Shown piece by piece: positions 12,641 to 23,637 of a stretch of DNA of 64,000 bases. The notes beneath the pieces were generated by a model. The model did no database searches, was not told the origin of the DNA, and saw nothing but the letters and a program-made list of their open reading frames with translations. Numbering within the stretch: the first letter of the stretch is position 1; the number at the start of each line of letters is the position of its first letter. Location: positions 2,604,001-2,668,000 of the forward strand of contig MBPM02000001.1 in NCBI GenBank assembly GCA_001695595.3, given 5' to 3'. Source of the DNA: Plasmopara viticola. Lineage: Eukaryota; Oomycota; Peronosporomycetes; Peronosporales; Peronosporaceae. A program made the translations under genes and the position numbers.

Positions 12641-12793
12641 GTAATCGAATAGTACTTCCACATCGTGGACACATAGTAATAAATCTGCTTTTATCACCAA
12701 TCAAATATGCTGTAGGATCATGTAAAAGATTTGTGGGAAGTGGTTGGCTATCGACACTCAGATCGATCCATCGCAGACGAGGTAGCATTAAGT
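12641..12793 (+). promoter_or_regulatory. Short intergenic spacer upstream of the Hsp70 gene
   Basis: Only about 150 bases separate the FHA stop codon from the Hsp70 ATG, and both genes read in the same direction. The spacer must hold the terminator of one and the promoter of the other. I recognise no heat-shock element array. Confidence 0.4.
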
Positions 12794-14494
12794 ATGGTAG
12801 TAGCCGGCATTGATATCGGCACAACCCACGGCTGCGTGGGTGTGTGGCACAATGGCAAAGTGAATATCATTGCCAATGATCAGGGTTTCCGCACTACACC
12901 CGCGTACGTGTGCTTCGAGGGCGAGGAGGTCATTGTGGGTGACACAGCTGTTAACAAGTTGCCGTCGCACGCCAATAATACCATTTTCCACCTAAAGCGT
13001 CTTTTGGGCAAAACCCACGATGAGATTAAAGACCGCGACTTCGTTAAAGAATGGTCTTTCAATGTCACACAGAGCACTGAGGGCGTTACGGTGGAGACGC
13101 AGCGCAACGGTGAAAAGTACCCCGTAACCCCTGTGGAGTTTATGGCGCTTTTATTGCAGAATCTCAAGGAATTGGCGGAAGACTTTACGGGTGAGAAGCT
13201 AGAGCATGTTGTCATTAGCAAGCCCGCACATGCCAACGACAAGTACACGGAGCTCTTGGACGCCGCAGCAAAACAGGCCGGTGTCAACGTGCTGTCGTAT
13301 CTGAGTGAGCCCCTGGCCGCTGCAATTGCTTACGGTTTTGATGAATCTGCCAACAACGAAGAGCCAGAATACGTGCTTGTGTTTGATATTGGTGGCGCCA
13401 CTCATGATGTGACGCTACTTAATGCCGACAAGGGCTTATTTCAGGTTGTGGCTAGCAAGGGCAAGGACACTTTGGGCGGCGAGAACTTAACGACCGCCGT
13501 GTTCAATCATTGCGCCAATGCTTTTATGCGCAAAACGAAGCTGGACATCAGGAAGAATCAAAAAGCATCCAATCGTCTTCGCATCGCGTGCGAGGCCGCC
13601 AAGCGCTCATTGTCCACGCAGACGCAAGCGAACATTGAGGTAGACTCTCTTATGGAGGGCGAGGACTTTGCTCTGAAGTTATCGCGCCCTCGATTCGAAG
13701 AGCTAATCAACGACTTTGTTACTGAAACTATCACGGAGATCGACGCCATTTTAAAGGAAAATGACCTTGAGAAGGACGACATAAACCACATCATACTGGT
13801 AGGAGGCTCCACCCGTATCCCCCTGGTGCAAAACCTTGTAAAAAAGTATTTCGATGGTAAGAATTTGCGCACGCAGTTATCACCTGACGAGGCTGTTGCA
13901 TTCGGTGCGACTATTGAGGCCTCTTGCCTAGCTGAGCTTGTGGGCGCCCCCAAGCCCGCAGAGCCGTTAAATGTTGTCAACGTGGTACCTTTGAATCTGT
14001 CCGTGGCCTTGGCTAATGGCAGCGTGTCGGAACTTATTCATCGCGATACCATTTTGCCTGCTACTGCCACTGAGATTTTTACGAATTCGGAGGACAACCA
14101 GGAAGCGGTTTTCTTGCAAATTTACGAGGGTCAACGCCTCATGGCCAAGGACAACACCCTCGTGGCAATTGAAAGTGTCGGCATTACTCCGCTACCCAAG
14201 GGCGACGCCGAAGTTGAAGTAACCTTTTCAGTAAGCTCAAAGGGTGTCTTAACAGTTACTGCGTCAGAGCGCAAAGCCGGCACGAAGTCACTAGATGTGA
14301 CCCACGACTCGAAGCGTCTAACCCCCGCCGACGTCGCTGTCATGGTTAAAGAGGCTGAAGAGGCCGCTGACGAGGACAATGAGCTATTGGGTGAGCTAGA
14401 AGATGCCGAGGAAGCTGCTGAACTCGTCTCCACAGACCCGGAAGTTGAAGCCGCAGCACCCCAGTCATCGCCGTCGTGCCTACCCAAGACCTAG
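12794..14494 (+). CDS. Atypical short Hsp70 family chaperone
   Basis: Intronless, 566 aa. The start is the ATG at 12794, directly before the phosphate-1 loop AGIDIGTTHGCVGVW; the frame is open further upstream but has no ATG. The other two signatures are present: VFDIGGATHDVTLL (canonical DLGGGTFDVS, altered here) and HIILVGGSTRIPLVQ. The catalytic-lysine region HLKRLLGK and the interdomain linker NVVPLNLSV are recognisable. The substrate-binding beta domain follows, but the alpha lid is short, acidic and ends without EEVD, so the protein is about 70 residues shorter than cytosolic Hsp70. The size and the degenerate phosphate-2 motif resemble ribosome-associated Ssz1/HSPA14-type Hsp70s, which work with a J-protein at the ribosome; that assignment is inference. 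No signal or transit peptide is seen. Confidence 0.9.
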   Translation: MVVAGIDIGTTHGCVGVWHNGKVNIIANDQGFRTTPAYVCFEGEEVIVGDTAVNKLPSHANNTIFHLKRLLGKTHDEIKDRDFVKEWSFNVTQSTEGVTVETQRNGEKYPVTPVEFMALLLQNLKELAEDFTGEKLEHVVISKPAHANDKYTELLDAAAKQAGVNVLSYLSEPLAAAIAYGFDESANNEEPEYVLVFDIGGATHDVTLLNADKGLFQVVASKGKDTLGGENLTTAVFNHCANAFMRKTKLDIRKNQKASNRLRIACEAAKRSLSTQTQANIEVDSLMEGEDFALKLSRPRFEELINDFVTETITEIDAILKENDLEKDDINHIILVGGSTRIPLVQNLVKKYFDGKNLRTQLSPDEAVAFGATIEASCLAELVGAPKPAEPLNVVNVVPLNLSVALANGSVSELIHRDTILPATATEIFTNSEDNQEAVFLQIYEGQRLMAKDNTLVAIESVGITPLPKGDAEVEVTFSVSSKGVLTVTASERKAGTKSLDVTHDSKRLTPADVAVMVKEAEEAADEDNELLGELEDAEEAAELVSTDPEVEAAAPQSSPSCLPKT

Positions 14495-14598
14495 ACTAAA
14501 ACTACCTTAAAATACACATTTCAATGTTTTTCTCGACCAGTCTGCGTTTATTGGCTTAAAGTTTTAGTGCATTCGGTACTAGTCTTCAGTATACCAAT

Positions 14599-15765
14599 AT
14601 GGACGATGACGTTAAATCCGCGGCGAACTCCATGAACGTACGTGGCTTGTAGCAGTCATACGCTCTGTTCCACTAATTAAAATGAAAACTTTATTGCCTT
14701 AAATGGTTTCTTTGTCGTTTGTTTGCATCAGGATCGAGGTGCCGATCTCGACTTCGGTAATTAAATTCAGGAAGAAGAGTTGTAAGGGATAGAGAAGCTT
14801 GTAGCTAACTGTCTTATCTTTACTGTAGAGGTTTCGGTAATTGAAAATGATGAGCTAGAAAATGGATTGATGTCTCCGAAGGTCAAGGACATGCTCATGG
14901 GCTCCAAAGGTGCACCTCACGGAGAAGACGACAGTCCCGCTCGTCCGTTAGGTCTGTGTGGCTGTTTAAGCTTGGCATTTTACCAGCCGGTGCGTGGCCG
15001 TCGCTATTAAGTATGCAACTTCAGGTGTAAGCTTACGCATTGTGCGGTGCTGCAGTACTTTAATGTCGACACGTCGGACGTTCAACAGCGTATTGTGCGG
15101 GCATTGGTACCGTTTAAGAAAGACCCGGCGTTTGCAGAGTTGGCGTTAAATTCGCCCGATGCTTATGGACCATTTTGGCTTTCCTCGACGCTCATCTTTT
15201 GCCTGGCATCATGCAGCAATGCAGCGTCTTTTCTGGACTACGAAGGCAATACAGATGAGTGGTCGTACGACTTTAGCCGCCTCGCCTCGGCGTACACTTG
15301 GTAGAGATTTTTCTGCTAGGCTTGCCCATGCTCATCTGGCTAGTTGGCAAGTACTTTCAGGTGCCAATGGCTTTGCTCTTCCTCGTATGTCTTTACGGTT
15401 ACTCCTCGATCATGTTTATTCCGGCTGCGGTATCGTATTTGTTGGTTTTGCGGCTTGCATACGATTTTAAAGTCGCTAATGTGCGCGATTATTATGCATT
15501 CTAGATTTTATGCATTTCGCCGGCTGATGCCGTCGACTGGGTTGTGATGCTGGTTGCGATGGCGTGGTCGCTATTTTTCTTATTGAGCAATCTCTGGCAC
15601 GTCGTTTCAGAGCACTTAACAAAGGAGAAGATGTTACCAGTATTGGCAATTATCAGGTTTGTTTATTTTTTTCGATACAATTCGTTCTTAATGTTGCTTG
15701 TGTTTACCTTTTGCAGTGGGGCACACATGTTGTGGGCTGTTTTGATGAAACTTTTGTTCTTTTAA
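14599..15765 (+). CDS. YIPF1/YIPF2-type Yip1-domain Golgi membrane protein (frameshift in this sequence)
   Basis: Exons: 14599-14637, 14732-14756, 14829-14989, 15056-15429, 15505-15656, 15717-15765, all GT-AG with matching phases. A soluble acidic N-terminus leads to FYQP/YFNVDTSDVQQRIVRAL and PDAYGPFWLSSTLIF, the hallmark entry to the Yip1 domain, then five predicted membrane helices including LYGYSSIMFIPAA. Family members sit in Golgi/ER membranes and bind Rab GTPases in vesicle traffic. In exon 4 the frame changes by one base near 15300 (a stop follows YTW, and the reading resumes at VEIFLLGLP). The downstream helices and splice sites are intact, so this is either a recent lesion or a base missing from the assembly. 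Confidence 0.85.
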
Positions 15766-16968
15766 TCTACGTGATCCGATAGATCAATTTCATGAAGCAT
15801 GTCTTAACTCAGCGCATACTACACTGCATCATCGTAAGATGCATATGATAGTTTTACGGACACTAAATTACTTACGAATCTACATCACTTGAAATCACAC
15901 TAAAATGAGAGTATCAAGGCCACTAGTTTCTACGATATGCTTGAAAAGGTTCTTTCGATCGTTTAACGAAATAGCTGAAAAGAGCGAACAAATCGACAGA
16001 AAGACTGCCAAAGCTTAACGCTGGTTTGTACGGTCCATATGTCTATTTTATCGTCGCTATCCAAGCGTATTCCGCTCTAGGCGCTTAGCATTGCTTCTCG
16101 CTTATCGTGATTATGTTCTCAAAGTCAATGTCTTAGCCACTCGATTTATCGATTCCTGCGTAAATCTTATAATTAAATTGTATTTCAACAAAATAACCAA
16201 TCATGGTGATTTTACTTGAGAAGAAGCGCCAGCCGAATGTATTGCACTGCATTGCGCAGCGCCAGCACCGAATCTGCTACAACCTCTTCCAGCTCCCCCA
16301 GAACGCCTTTTTGTTAAAGTACATAGCCACGGACACTAGACTCAAAAGTGTAGACAGCAAAAGGTCAGCAACAACATAAATGAAGTGCTACCTCTTGGTA
16401 GATACCTAAACCGACGACGTCGAAAATATTGCACCACTTCTGGCAGAAGCGCTGTGAAATTTAAGAGATCGCATCCTATTAGACATTTGACCTATTACTT
16501 TTGACTGCAAACAAGCTTACTCCTGCAAAAGCCATCATCCGGAGCAGCACACCAAGCACCATCAGCGCACTGACTGTAATCTCCGATGAGATGAACACCA
16601 TCGACGACGGACTGGAACATATTACAAAATCTGATAACTCATCGTTTTATTCTGCTTCAATAGCTAATTGACGTACATTTACCAATGATTTATCGCAGTC
16701 TGCAACCGTCAACTAGCAAAGTGCCAATGTATGAATATATGGATTAATTGTCGATGTGAGTGTAGCTCTTTACCCACGAGACTAGAGGTGATCATGAAGA
16801 AGGACACGGGGCGGCGTTGAAAAAGACATCATGTACTCCTTGCATCCAATATGTGACGCTGCCAGTTGTGCCACGGCTGCCACCTTTGCGTAGCCCATCG
16901 ATATTGTATATGAATCGAGACACGATCCAAATTTATGATAATGTCTTCGGTAGCTAGAAGCTCACTAA
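15766..16968. other. Intergenic with possible coding relics
   Basis: No intact gene. Two short stretches look formerly coding by composition (see 16203-16680); otherwise the region is AT-rich without recognisable motifs. Confidence 0.5.
16203..16680 (+). pseudogene. Possible gene relic, family unknown
   Basis: From an ATG at 16203 about 58 codons are open, with balanced codon usage (EKKRQPNVLHCIAQRQHR...). After stops and frame changes, further coding-like pieces follow, the last at about 16513-16670 (ISALTVISDEMNTIDDGLEH). The amino-acid composition is more protein-like than the surrounding frames. I do not recognise the family. Confidence 0.3.
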
Positions 16969-17338
16969 GCCCATGACATCCAGGAGTTTGGGAGGAGAAA
17001 ATGACGGGAAATCAAGGGCTAATTTTGGGTCCTGTGGGGCCTCTCGGTTGTTTTCGTTGGTCATTTCAAGTATGCAATGGAATCGGCTCAGAGCACTTAT
17101 GGCATTCAAATCTAGGACCGGACAAAATGGTGGGCAGTTGCTCCAACAATAATTGCGGGGTAGAGCATCTGCAAGAGATCGTTGCAGCCTTCGGAAGCGT
17201 AGCGATTTATTGTAAATTGACTGTAGATGATTGGCTGGGCCTTCAATTCGTTGCAGAGGACGGCTCGGCTACATCGATTCATTGTAGATCTCTCATTTCC
17301 ACAAAAGCAAGCAGGATGGCGCAGCAACTACCAGCAAT
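16969..17338 (-). repeat. Dispersed repeat, inverted partner of 32784-33179
   Basis: The reverse complement of this stretch matches 32784-33179 over nearly its full length, at roughly 85-90% by eye. The match keeps an open frame at its 3' end (EAPQDPKLALDFPSF here, EAPQDSKLAIDFPSF in the other copy), with the differences mostly at codon-tolerant positions. It may be a fragment of a transposon gene or a duplicated host exon; I could not name it. Confidence 0.75.
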
Positions 17339-17360
17339 CTAACTCAATGATGTCAAAATA

Positions 17361-17400
17361 TGGATATGGGAACCCTTACATGGATATGGGAACATTTTCG
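17361..17400. repeat. Short tandem repeat
   Basis: The 12-mer GGATATGGGAAC occurs twice within 30 bases, with a similar flank. It lies just downstream of the CRN stop codon and is probably of no functional importance. Confidence 0.6.
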
Positions 17401-17465
17401 GAAAATACGGCCATAGACAATCGCGTATTTGTCTTCGTCTATGTTATAGTACTGAAAAATGATTT

Positions 17466-18829
17466 CTACGCATACATGTGAGCATACACGGGCATCGACT
17501 GCACCAATTGCTGTCCATACTCCATGCGCCGCGCCATGAGAAACTCAGGTTCCACCACATCAGCCATCAACTCGTATCTCTCCATCATCTCCTCAGCTCT
17601 TGTATCAACCGGCATGGGCAAAAAATCGTCAACCTTAAGGTTCTTGACCGGCTGAGGAAGAAATGGTAGGTGAAACGGAGTCGACCTTGGTCCTCCTGAT
17701 ACAAAGGCCTCAAAAAACTTGAACGCATTCGTCGGATATTGCAAAGTGAGCTGGGTAAGCTCGTGCTTGTCGCTAAACCAAGTGAAAAACCAGTTGTCGT
17801 TTAAGTCAGTCAACAGACTGAGCGGATAACAGTTAAGAGGAGCCTTGATGCTGGAGCTCACAAGTTGACCAAGTGCTTGAGGCACATGGCATCCCTCGAC
17901 CTTCTTCTTGAGTTCAATCACCGCACGGACCCCAGCAAGCTTTTTAAGCGGATTCATTCTTGTCCCTTTGATGAGCAGCACGTCCGCAGTACCGTTCATT
18001 CGGAATGGAAGTCTTGGGTCCACAATCGTCAGAACTGACTTGTCGCCTACAATATCAGCCAACACAAAGTTTCCTCGATTCACCAGCGGCGCAAGATGTT
18101 GCCGCAAATAAGCCATATATCCAGTTCTCTGGTTCTCTTCACTCTCCGGAACGTGCGAAATCCACGAATAACCCGGGATGGAAGTATCTGGTGGTTCATC
18201 AATGTCTGTAGGAACATTTTCGACCAAGCGCATCTTCTTGACAAGTCGTTCTTCCATCTCGGTATCCAGATCTGAAAACGAGTACGCAGAATTCTTCTCG
18301 TCTCTTTCAGCCAAGACTTTGCTGACCCGTGCTTCGACTATTTCACCCAATTCTTCGGCGCCTCCTGGATCAACGAATTCCAATATAAACGTTAAAGGAT
18401 CGTACCGGTGCATCAAGCGTGCAACCACGTCAACTCACTTTTGTTGTGGAGGACTCCAGTCAAAGACGCATCCTCCGGCAACTCAACTAGCACGTGAATG
18501 TCATCTTCGGCTCGCTCGAATGTCTTGCTGAAGTATGAATCGTTGCTGAGGTTACGAGTCTCCTTCATTAGCAATTCCTCTCGCATGAAGCTCGTGATTC
18601 GATCAGGGATCTCCCCCTTCTTGAGCGCCTTTATAGCTTCGTCTCGCGAGTTCAGCCACGAGTCGCCATCCCTCGCGAGATACAGCTTCAGCAGATCTGC
18701 ATCAAAGTAGATCAGGCCGGGCTTTTCCGCCTTGATCTTCTTCTTCAGATCATCGACCGTTTCGCTGAGCTTAATGTTCACAGAGAAGACGCTTCCGACG
18801 CCAACGACTGCGCAGAACAGCTTCACCAT
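17466..18829 (-). pseudogene. Crinkler (CRN) effector with PD-(D/E)XK-like C-terminal domain, frameshifted
   Basis: The ORF from ATG 18829 encodes a CRN header: a ubiquitin-like start (MVKLFCAVVGVGSVFSV), the translocation-type motif LKLYLARDGDSWL and the end of the DWL region (IHVLVELPED). It stops at 18413. The C-terminal domain lies in another frame from about 18428 to the stop at 17466 (320 codons). The two frames overlap by a few bases, so a single-base indel rather than an intron separates them. The C-terminal domain has the nuclease-fold pattern NGTADVLL (Asp), AVIELKKK (Glu-x-Lys) and a Q-rich helix QALGQL. CRNs are secreted oomycete proteins that enter host cells, often nuclei, and many carry nuclease or kinase domains. 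The order and spacing are otherwise normal. As written it cannot make the full protein. Confidence 0.85.
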
Positions 18830-19319
18830 CGTTTTTTTTTGTAATTTGCCTCTACGCGCAATTCATTTTTGCAATTCATTCTACAATTCATATGCAATTC
18901 ATTAGCTGATAGATGGGTTGGTCAATCTCAAATTTTACAAATTTAGAAACAGTCTTACAATTATTATGTAATAGAGTGTCTAAGTCGTTGTTATGCACAG
19001 ATTCACAGTTCCCAAATCGTTCTAGGCCGTTCCCAGTATTTCATCTTCTTTTGTATTTACTTGTTGTCTTCGGTTTCTATACACCGCTCTGTTCAGATCT
19101 ATATTAGTAGAAAAAAAGCATTATAAAATGATCACAGACTAGTACTCATAAAGTAAGGTGTCTTCTGTACAACTTTTATGGAAGTATTTGCATCCTGAGA
19201 GTACAGCTTTTTGTATTTACAGAACCCAGTAGCACGCATAAAAACATCCTCATTTTTCTTTAAAAGTACCATATAGACTAGTGATAACAACATGCGATTT
19301 ACGTTTGAAATAGCATTAG
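18830..19319. other. Intergenic, upstream of the CRN gene
   Basis: AT-rich, with the motif CAATTCAT occurring several times at 18860-18905 just upstream of the CRN ATG. I see no gene. It should include the CRN promoter. Confidence 0.45.
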
Positions 19320-19650
19320 GTATTGTATTATATTATATTACGTTATCGCGTTGCCAAGTTATGCACGTGCTAGGCTCAGTCTGGCTAGTCCACGGCATAG
19401 AGTGGTGTCCGCATACGTCGAGACTCGTTCGGCGGGCAGTGCAGCCAGCACCGAGGTCGTGAGGGTCTTCCATTTTTGATTTAGCTCTGGCTTGGTAAGA
19501 GCCCAGATGGCGCCCTGGTGCTGAAGACCGTCGCGTCGAGGGTGAGACTCGTTGGAGACCTGCAGATGCCCGAGAGCACCTGCCCGAAGCGCGCGAGCAT
19601 TTATACCCCGCGCTTGGAAGGAGAACGTCACCCCAACCTATTCCCTGGTC
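19320..19650 (-). repeat. Dispersed repeat with pentanucleotide tail, copy 2
   Basis: Second copy of the unit at 7385-7738, same orientation, with the TATTG/TATTA-type tail at its left edge. Here a minus-strand frame of 90 codons (19359-19631) is open. The unit ends about 55 bases from the copia LTR. Confidence 0.7.
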
Positions 19651-19707
19651 AGCATTATGTAGGATCAATATAGTTCCAATTACTTCCATTTCGCAAAATT
19701 TTTTATA

Positions 19708-19905
19708 TGATAAGTAGACGGTAGATGGTAAGCTGGAAATTATATAAATTACACTGTCATCTATCATGCGGTGCTCATGACGTTTGAGAAGCTTCGCCTG
19801 TCTGTACTAAAACATTTATACTCCATCATGTCTCATCACCATCACTTGGTCGTCGTCAACTGACAACCACCAAGTAACGGACCAACGACAGTGCTCCTCC
19901 CAATA
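19708..19905 (-). repeat. 3' LTR of the copia element
   Basis: 198 bases aligned to 23638-23845 over the full length. It has diverged, and the hairpin seen in the other LTR is eroded here (CATCACTTGG...CCACCAAGTAACGG). Confidence 0.8.
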
Positions 19906-22900
19906 CTCCCACTCACTGTTGTTGCCTCCTCGACTCGCTTGCTGTGATGAGATTCTCGAATCGCTTGGTGCCGAGTGCCTTCGTGAGGATGTCAGCCGGT
20001 TTAAACTGCGTTGATTTGTAGGCCACCTTGATCTCACCCGATGTGACTTTCTCTCAGATAAAGTGGTGGCGGAGATCCGCGTGTTTCGTGCGTGCGTGGC
20101 ATCCATTGTTCGTGGCGAGTGCGACCGTTTCATGATTATCTTCAAAAGTGACAGTGGGGAAATTATGTGCGTACCCAAGGTCTGACATCATCATACGTGC
20201 CCACAGCACTTCTTGAGTGCTCTTGTGGTTGTTACAGCGAACATTAGCCGTCCAAGTAGTTGGCGGTATAGGATTTGACTCATGACTTCTCTTTCTGCTT
20301 ACGTCTTTGGGCTGTCATCGCCTGACAATTTGGTACTTATATCACATGAATTGGCCGTAGGGCGAGCGTGTACTTGGCGAAACATCTCGGCGGTCTCATG
20401 GATGTAGTTTCGTTGTGTGATACACATGTCTCGCTTCTTACGGCTGTAGTAGATATCCATGCCGAGTAGTCGTTTGAATGGACCGAGATCCTTTATTTGA
20501 AAGCGCTGACCTATTGTGTTCTTGGTGTCCTAAATCATGCTTTGTGACTTCGCAGCCACTATCATATCATCAACATTGAGACACACATACGCCCAGTTGT
20601 CACCGTCTTTCTCTTTGTAGACGCATCTAGTACCCATTCCATGAGACGAGGTTCATCCCCAGCAATGTATTGTGAATGGTTTTGTTCCAGGCGCTTGCAG
20701 CTTGCTTCAGTCCGCACAAAGCACGGTTGAGCTTGAAAACGTATCTACTCATTTCGTTCGATGGCGCAAGGTACACCTCTTCATCAAGGTCTGCGTTGAG
20801 ATAAGCAGTGTCGACATCGACTTGGTCTATGATATATCCCGCAGCACAACACACTGATAATAGTATCCTACTTGAGTTCATGTTGGCTACTGCTGCATAT
20901 GACTCGAAGAAGTCCACACCAAATATCCGTAGGAACCTAATTGCGCTTTGTATCGTCCATCAGTCTTTTTTGCCCAGACCCCTACAGCCAATCGTCTTCA
21001 CTTCTGGTTGGGTGTCCTTGTCTTGTTTCGCATGCCTCAAATTCTTTCTCAATGGTTTTGATCCAGTGTTGGCTCTCCGGCCCGTTCACTGCCTCGTCAC
21101 ACGAGTGTGGAAGATCTCGTGCTGCCATGGCAACGTCTGCCATCAAAGCCGTATCACTATCCAGTCGTGGACGTTTGGTTGCTCTTTCGTTGTCCTTACT
21201 CCCACTGTTGTTGTTGTTCTCATGGTGTTCAATCCTTGGTTCATCTCTAAATTTCTCGCGTTGCACGGGTCCATCTCTCTCACTGACCACGCCAGCAAGA
21301 ACACGTCGTTGGAACCCAGGGTGACTCCTACGTGTGACACGAGGTCGGGAAACCATCGTGTTGGATCGACTTGCTCGTTGTATCAGAGTTCTCGATGGCG
21401 AGGTCCTTGTTAGATCTGTTGCAGGTTCTCCTGGTGGTGAGGAACTTTCGTGATATTCATGTATCCACATGGTTCACTGAAAACTATTTCGTGGCTATCA
21501 TTCGGTGTGCTCATCTCAACATCGTCGTCGGACGGTCCTTTTTCCATCGCCACATCACCATTGACGTCCTGTAGATCATTAGTTACCCAGTCCACCACGT
21601 TTCGTTCTTAGACTTGATCACCAGTGTTGTCGTCACTGCTCTGTCTGTGTTGGCTGTATATGCCGTCAAACTCTCGTTTATTAAAGTACGACCGTTCGAC
21701 TCACTTTGACAGTGATCGTCTCAAGATCGAATACCTTGTACCCCTTCGTGTTGGATGCATACCCTAGTAGCATGCATCAAAAACTCTTCGCATCGAACAT
21801 CGTGCACTTGGAAACATCGATGTGCGCATAACTTAACGACCTAAATACGCGCAAATGCTGTAGCTGTGGTTTCATTTTGACGCACAACTCAAACGGGGTC
21901 ATGGTCTTGCTGTTGCTGTTTGTGCTTTGATTGATTATATACACTGCCGTGTTCAAGGCTTCGGCCCACCACTTCGTAGCTACACATTTGTAGTGCATCA
22001 TGCTTTTGGCTTTCACCGCAAAGGTCCGATTCATGCGCTCCGCGACGCCATTCTGATGCGGGCTGTATCGCACAGGCTTCTGATGCACAATCCCATTCTT
22101 TTTACAGAACGCTGTCAGTCGCTTGTGTTGTATACGCCACCGTTATCAGTACGCGGGACTTTGGTCGTCGTTCCACGCTGTTGCTCCATCTCTTTTTTGT
22201 ACTCGATGCACTTTGATGGTTCTTAACTCTTCGCTTCCAAAAAATACACAGTTACAAGTCCAAAATAATCGTTCGCGAAGGTCACCACATAGCGCGACCC
22301 ACCAGTGGTTTTTGTTTTCATTTGTCCCATGACGTCTGAGTGGTCCAGTTGCAGCAGTTTCGTTTTCTTCTTCGTTGACCCTTTGAGCCACAGTCATCTT
22401 GCTTTGCAAGCATCCACCACACAGTTTTTGTATACGGCCGTCTTTGCGTTTGGTAGCCATTGGGTGGCCGTTTGCATCTTCTCGAAGTTGTTGTAGCTTG
22501 TGTGGCTAGTTCTTGCGTGCCACAGCTTCCAATCGTTATTTTCGTTCTCATGCGCCACTAACATTGCGTTCTCGTGTTCCATCCTCAGCGTGCACATGTT
22601 TCCATTGCGTTTGGCCGAGATCATAAGCTCATCATCTTTGTTAATCCCACAGTAAGTCATACCGAAGCAAACGTCATATCCTTGTTGGACAATCTTAGCT
22701 ATGGATAGCAGCCGTCTGTCCAGCTTTGGGATGTGGACCACATCTCGCATGGTCACCATTGTTCCATTCCCACAGCAAAACCAAACACTTCTTTGGCCGA
22801 CGGCATTTATGCCAGCACCATCCGCAACACATACTTGGGTGGGATGCTCCAAATCATGGCACCCAAACAAAATCTTCTTTGGAAGGTGTCATATAATATG

Positions 22901-23637
22901 AGGCTTCGCTACCCATTAGGCATCCTTCATTTTCTCCCGTGTGTGCCGTGAAGACCATCTCGTTTCCGTTGTTCTTATTGCCTGAGGGACATCTAAACTG
23001 CTTGTGTTCCACTTTGTGACAGCGGTGGCATTTGTCATGGAATGCTTACTTCTTCTTCGCATTGTCCCCACTATTGCGTTGTTAGCGTGTGCTACGTCCG
23101 CGACCATGAACGCGACCGACTCGAAAAGCACCCTCATCGACTTCCCAACAGACTTTTCAATGATAGCCACCAACATTTCGTACTCAACCGGCAACCTATC
23201 CATCGTACCACCAACGCCTCCATGCTTTTAGTACAAGCTCGTCGAAACGGTCGAGATGGCTAGACATACTGTTGATCTCTTCTATTCGAAACTCGTGCAG
23301 TCACCGCATAAGTGCGACTAGATTCTGAAGATTGCATTTAATATAGAAGTCTCGCAGAGTATCCCAAACCTCTTTTGCAGTACGTGCTTGGCGAATCTTG
23401 GACTGGTGCTCAACCTCAATTCCTTGTGCGATGTTGGGGTACGCTTTAATGTCCTTGATCTTCCAATCTACCGTCGTCTCGCCCTCTGACTTCAATTCCA
23501 GAAGATGATCCAGTAGGCCCTTCCGCACGAGCGTCATCTTCATATTTAAATTCTAGTGATAATAGTTATCGTTTCCAAGCAGATCGTTGTCATTCTCTCC
23601 TTCTTCACACAATCAGGAAAGTTTTGGGCTTATAACC

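Noticed and set aside
12880..14487. Several minus-strand ORFs of 118-140 codons
   Set aside because: They are antisense to the intact Hsp70 gene and have no domain of their own.
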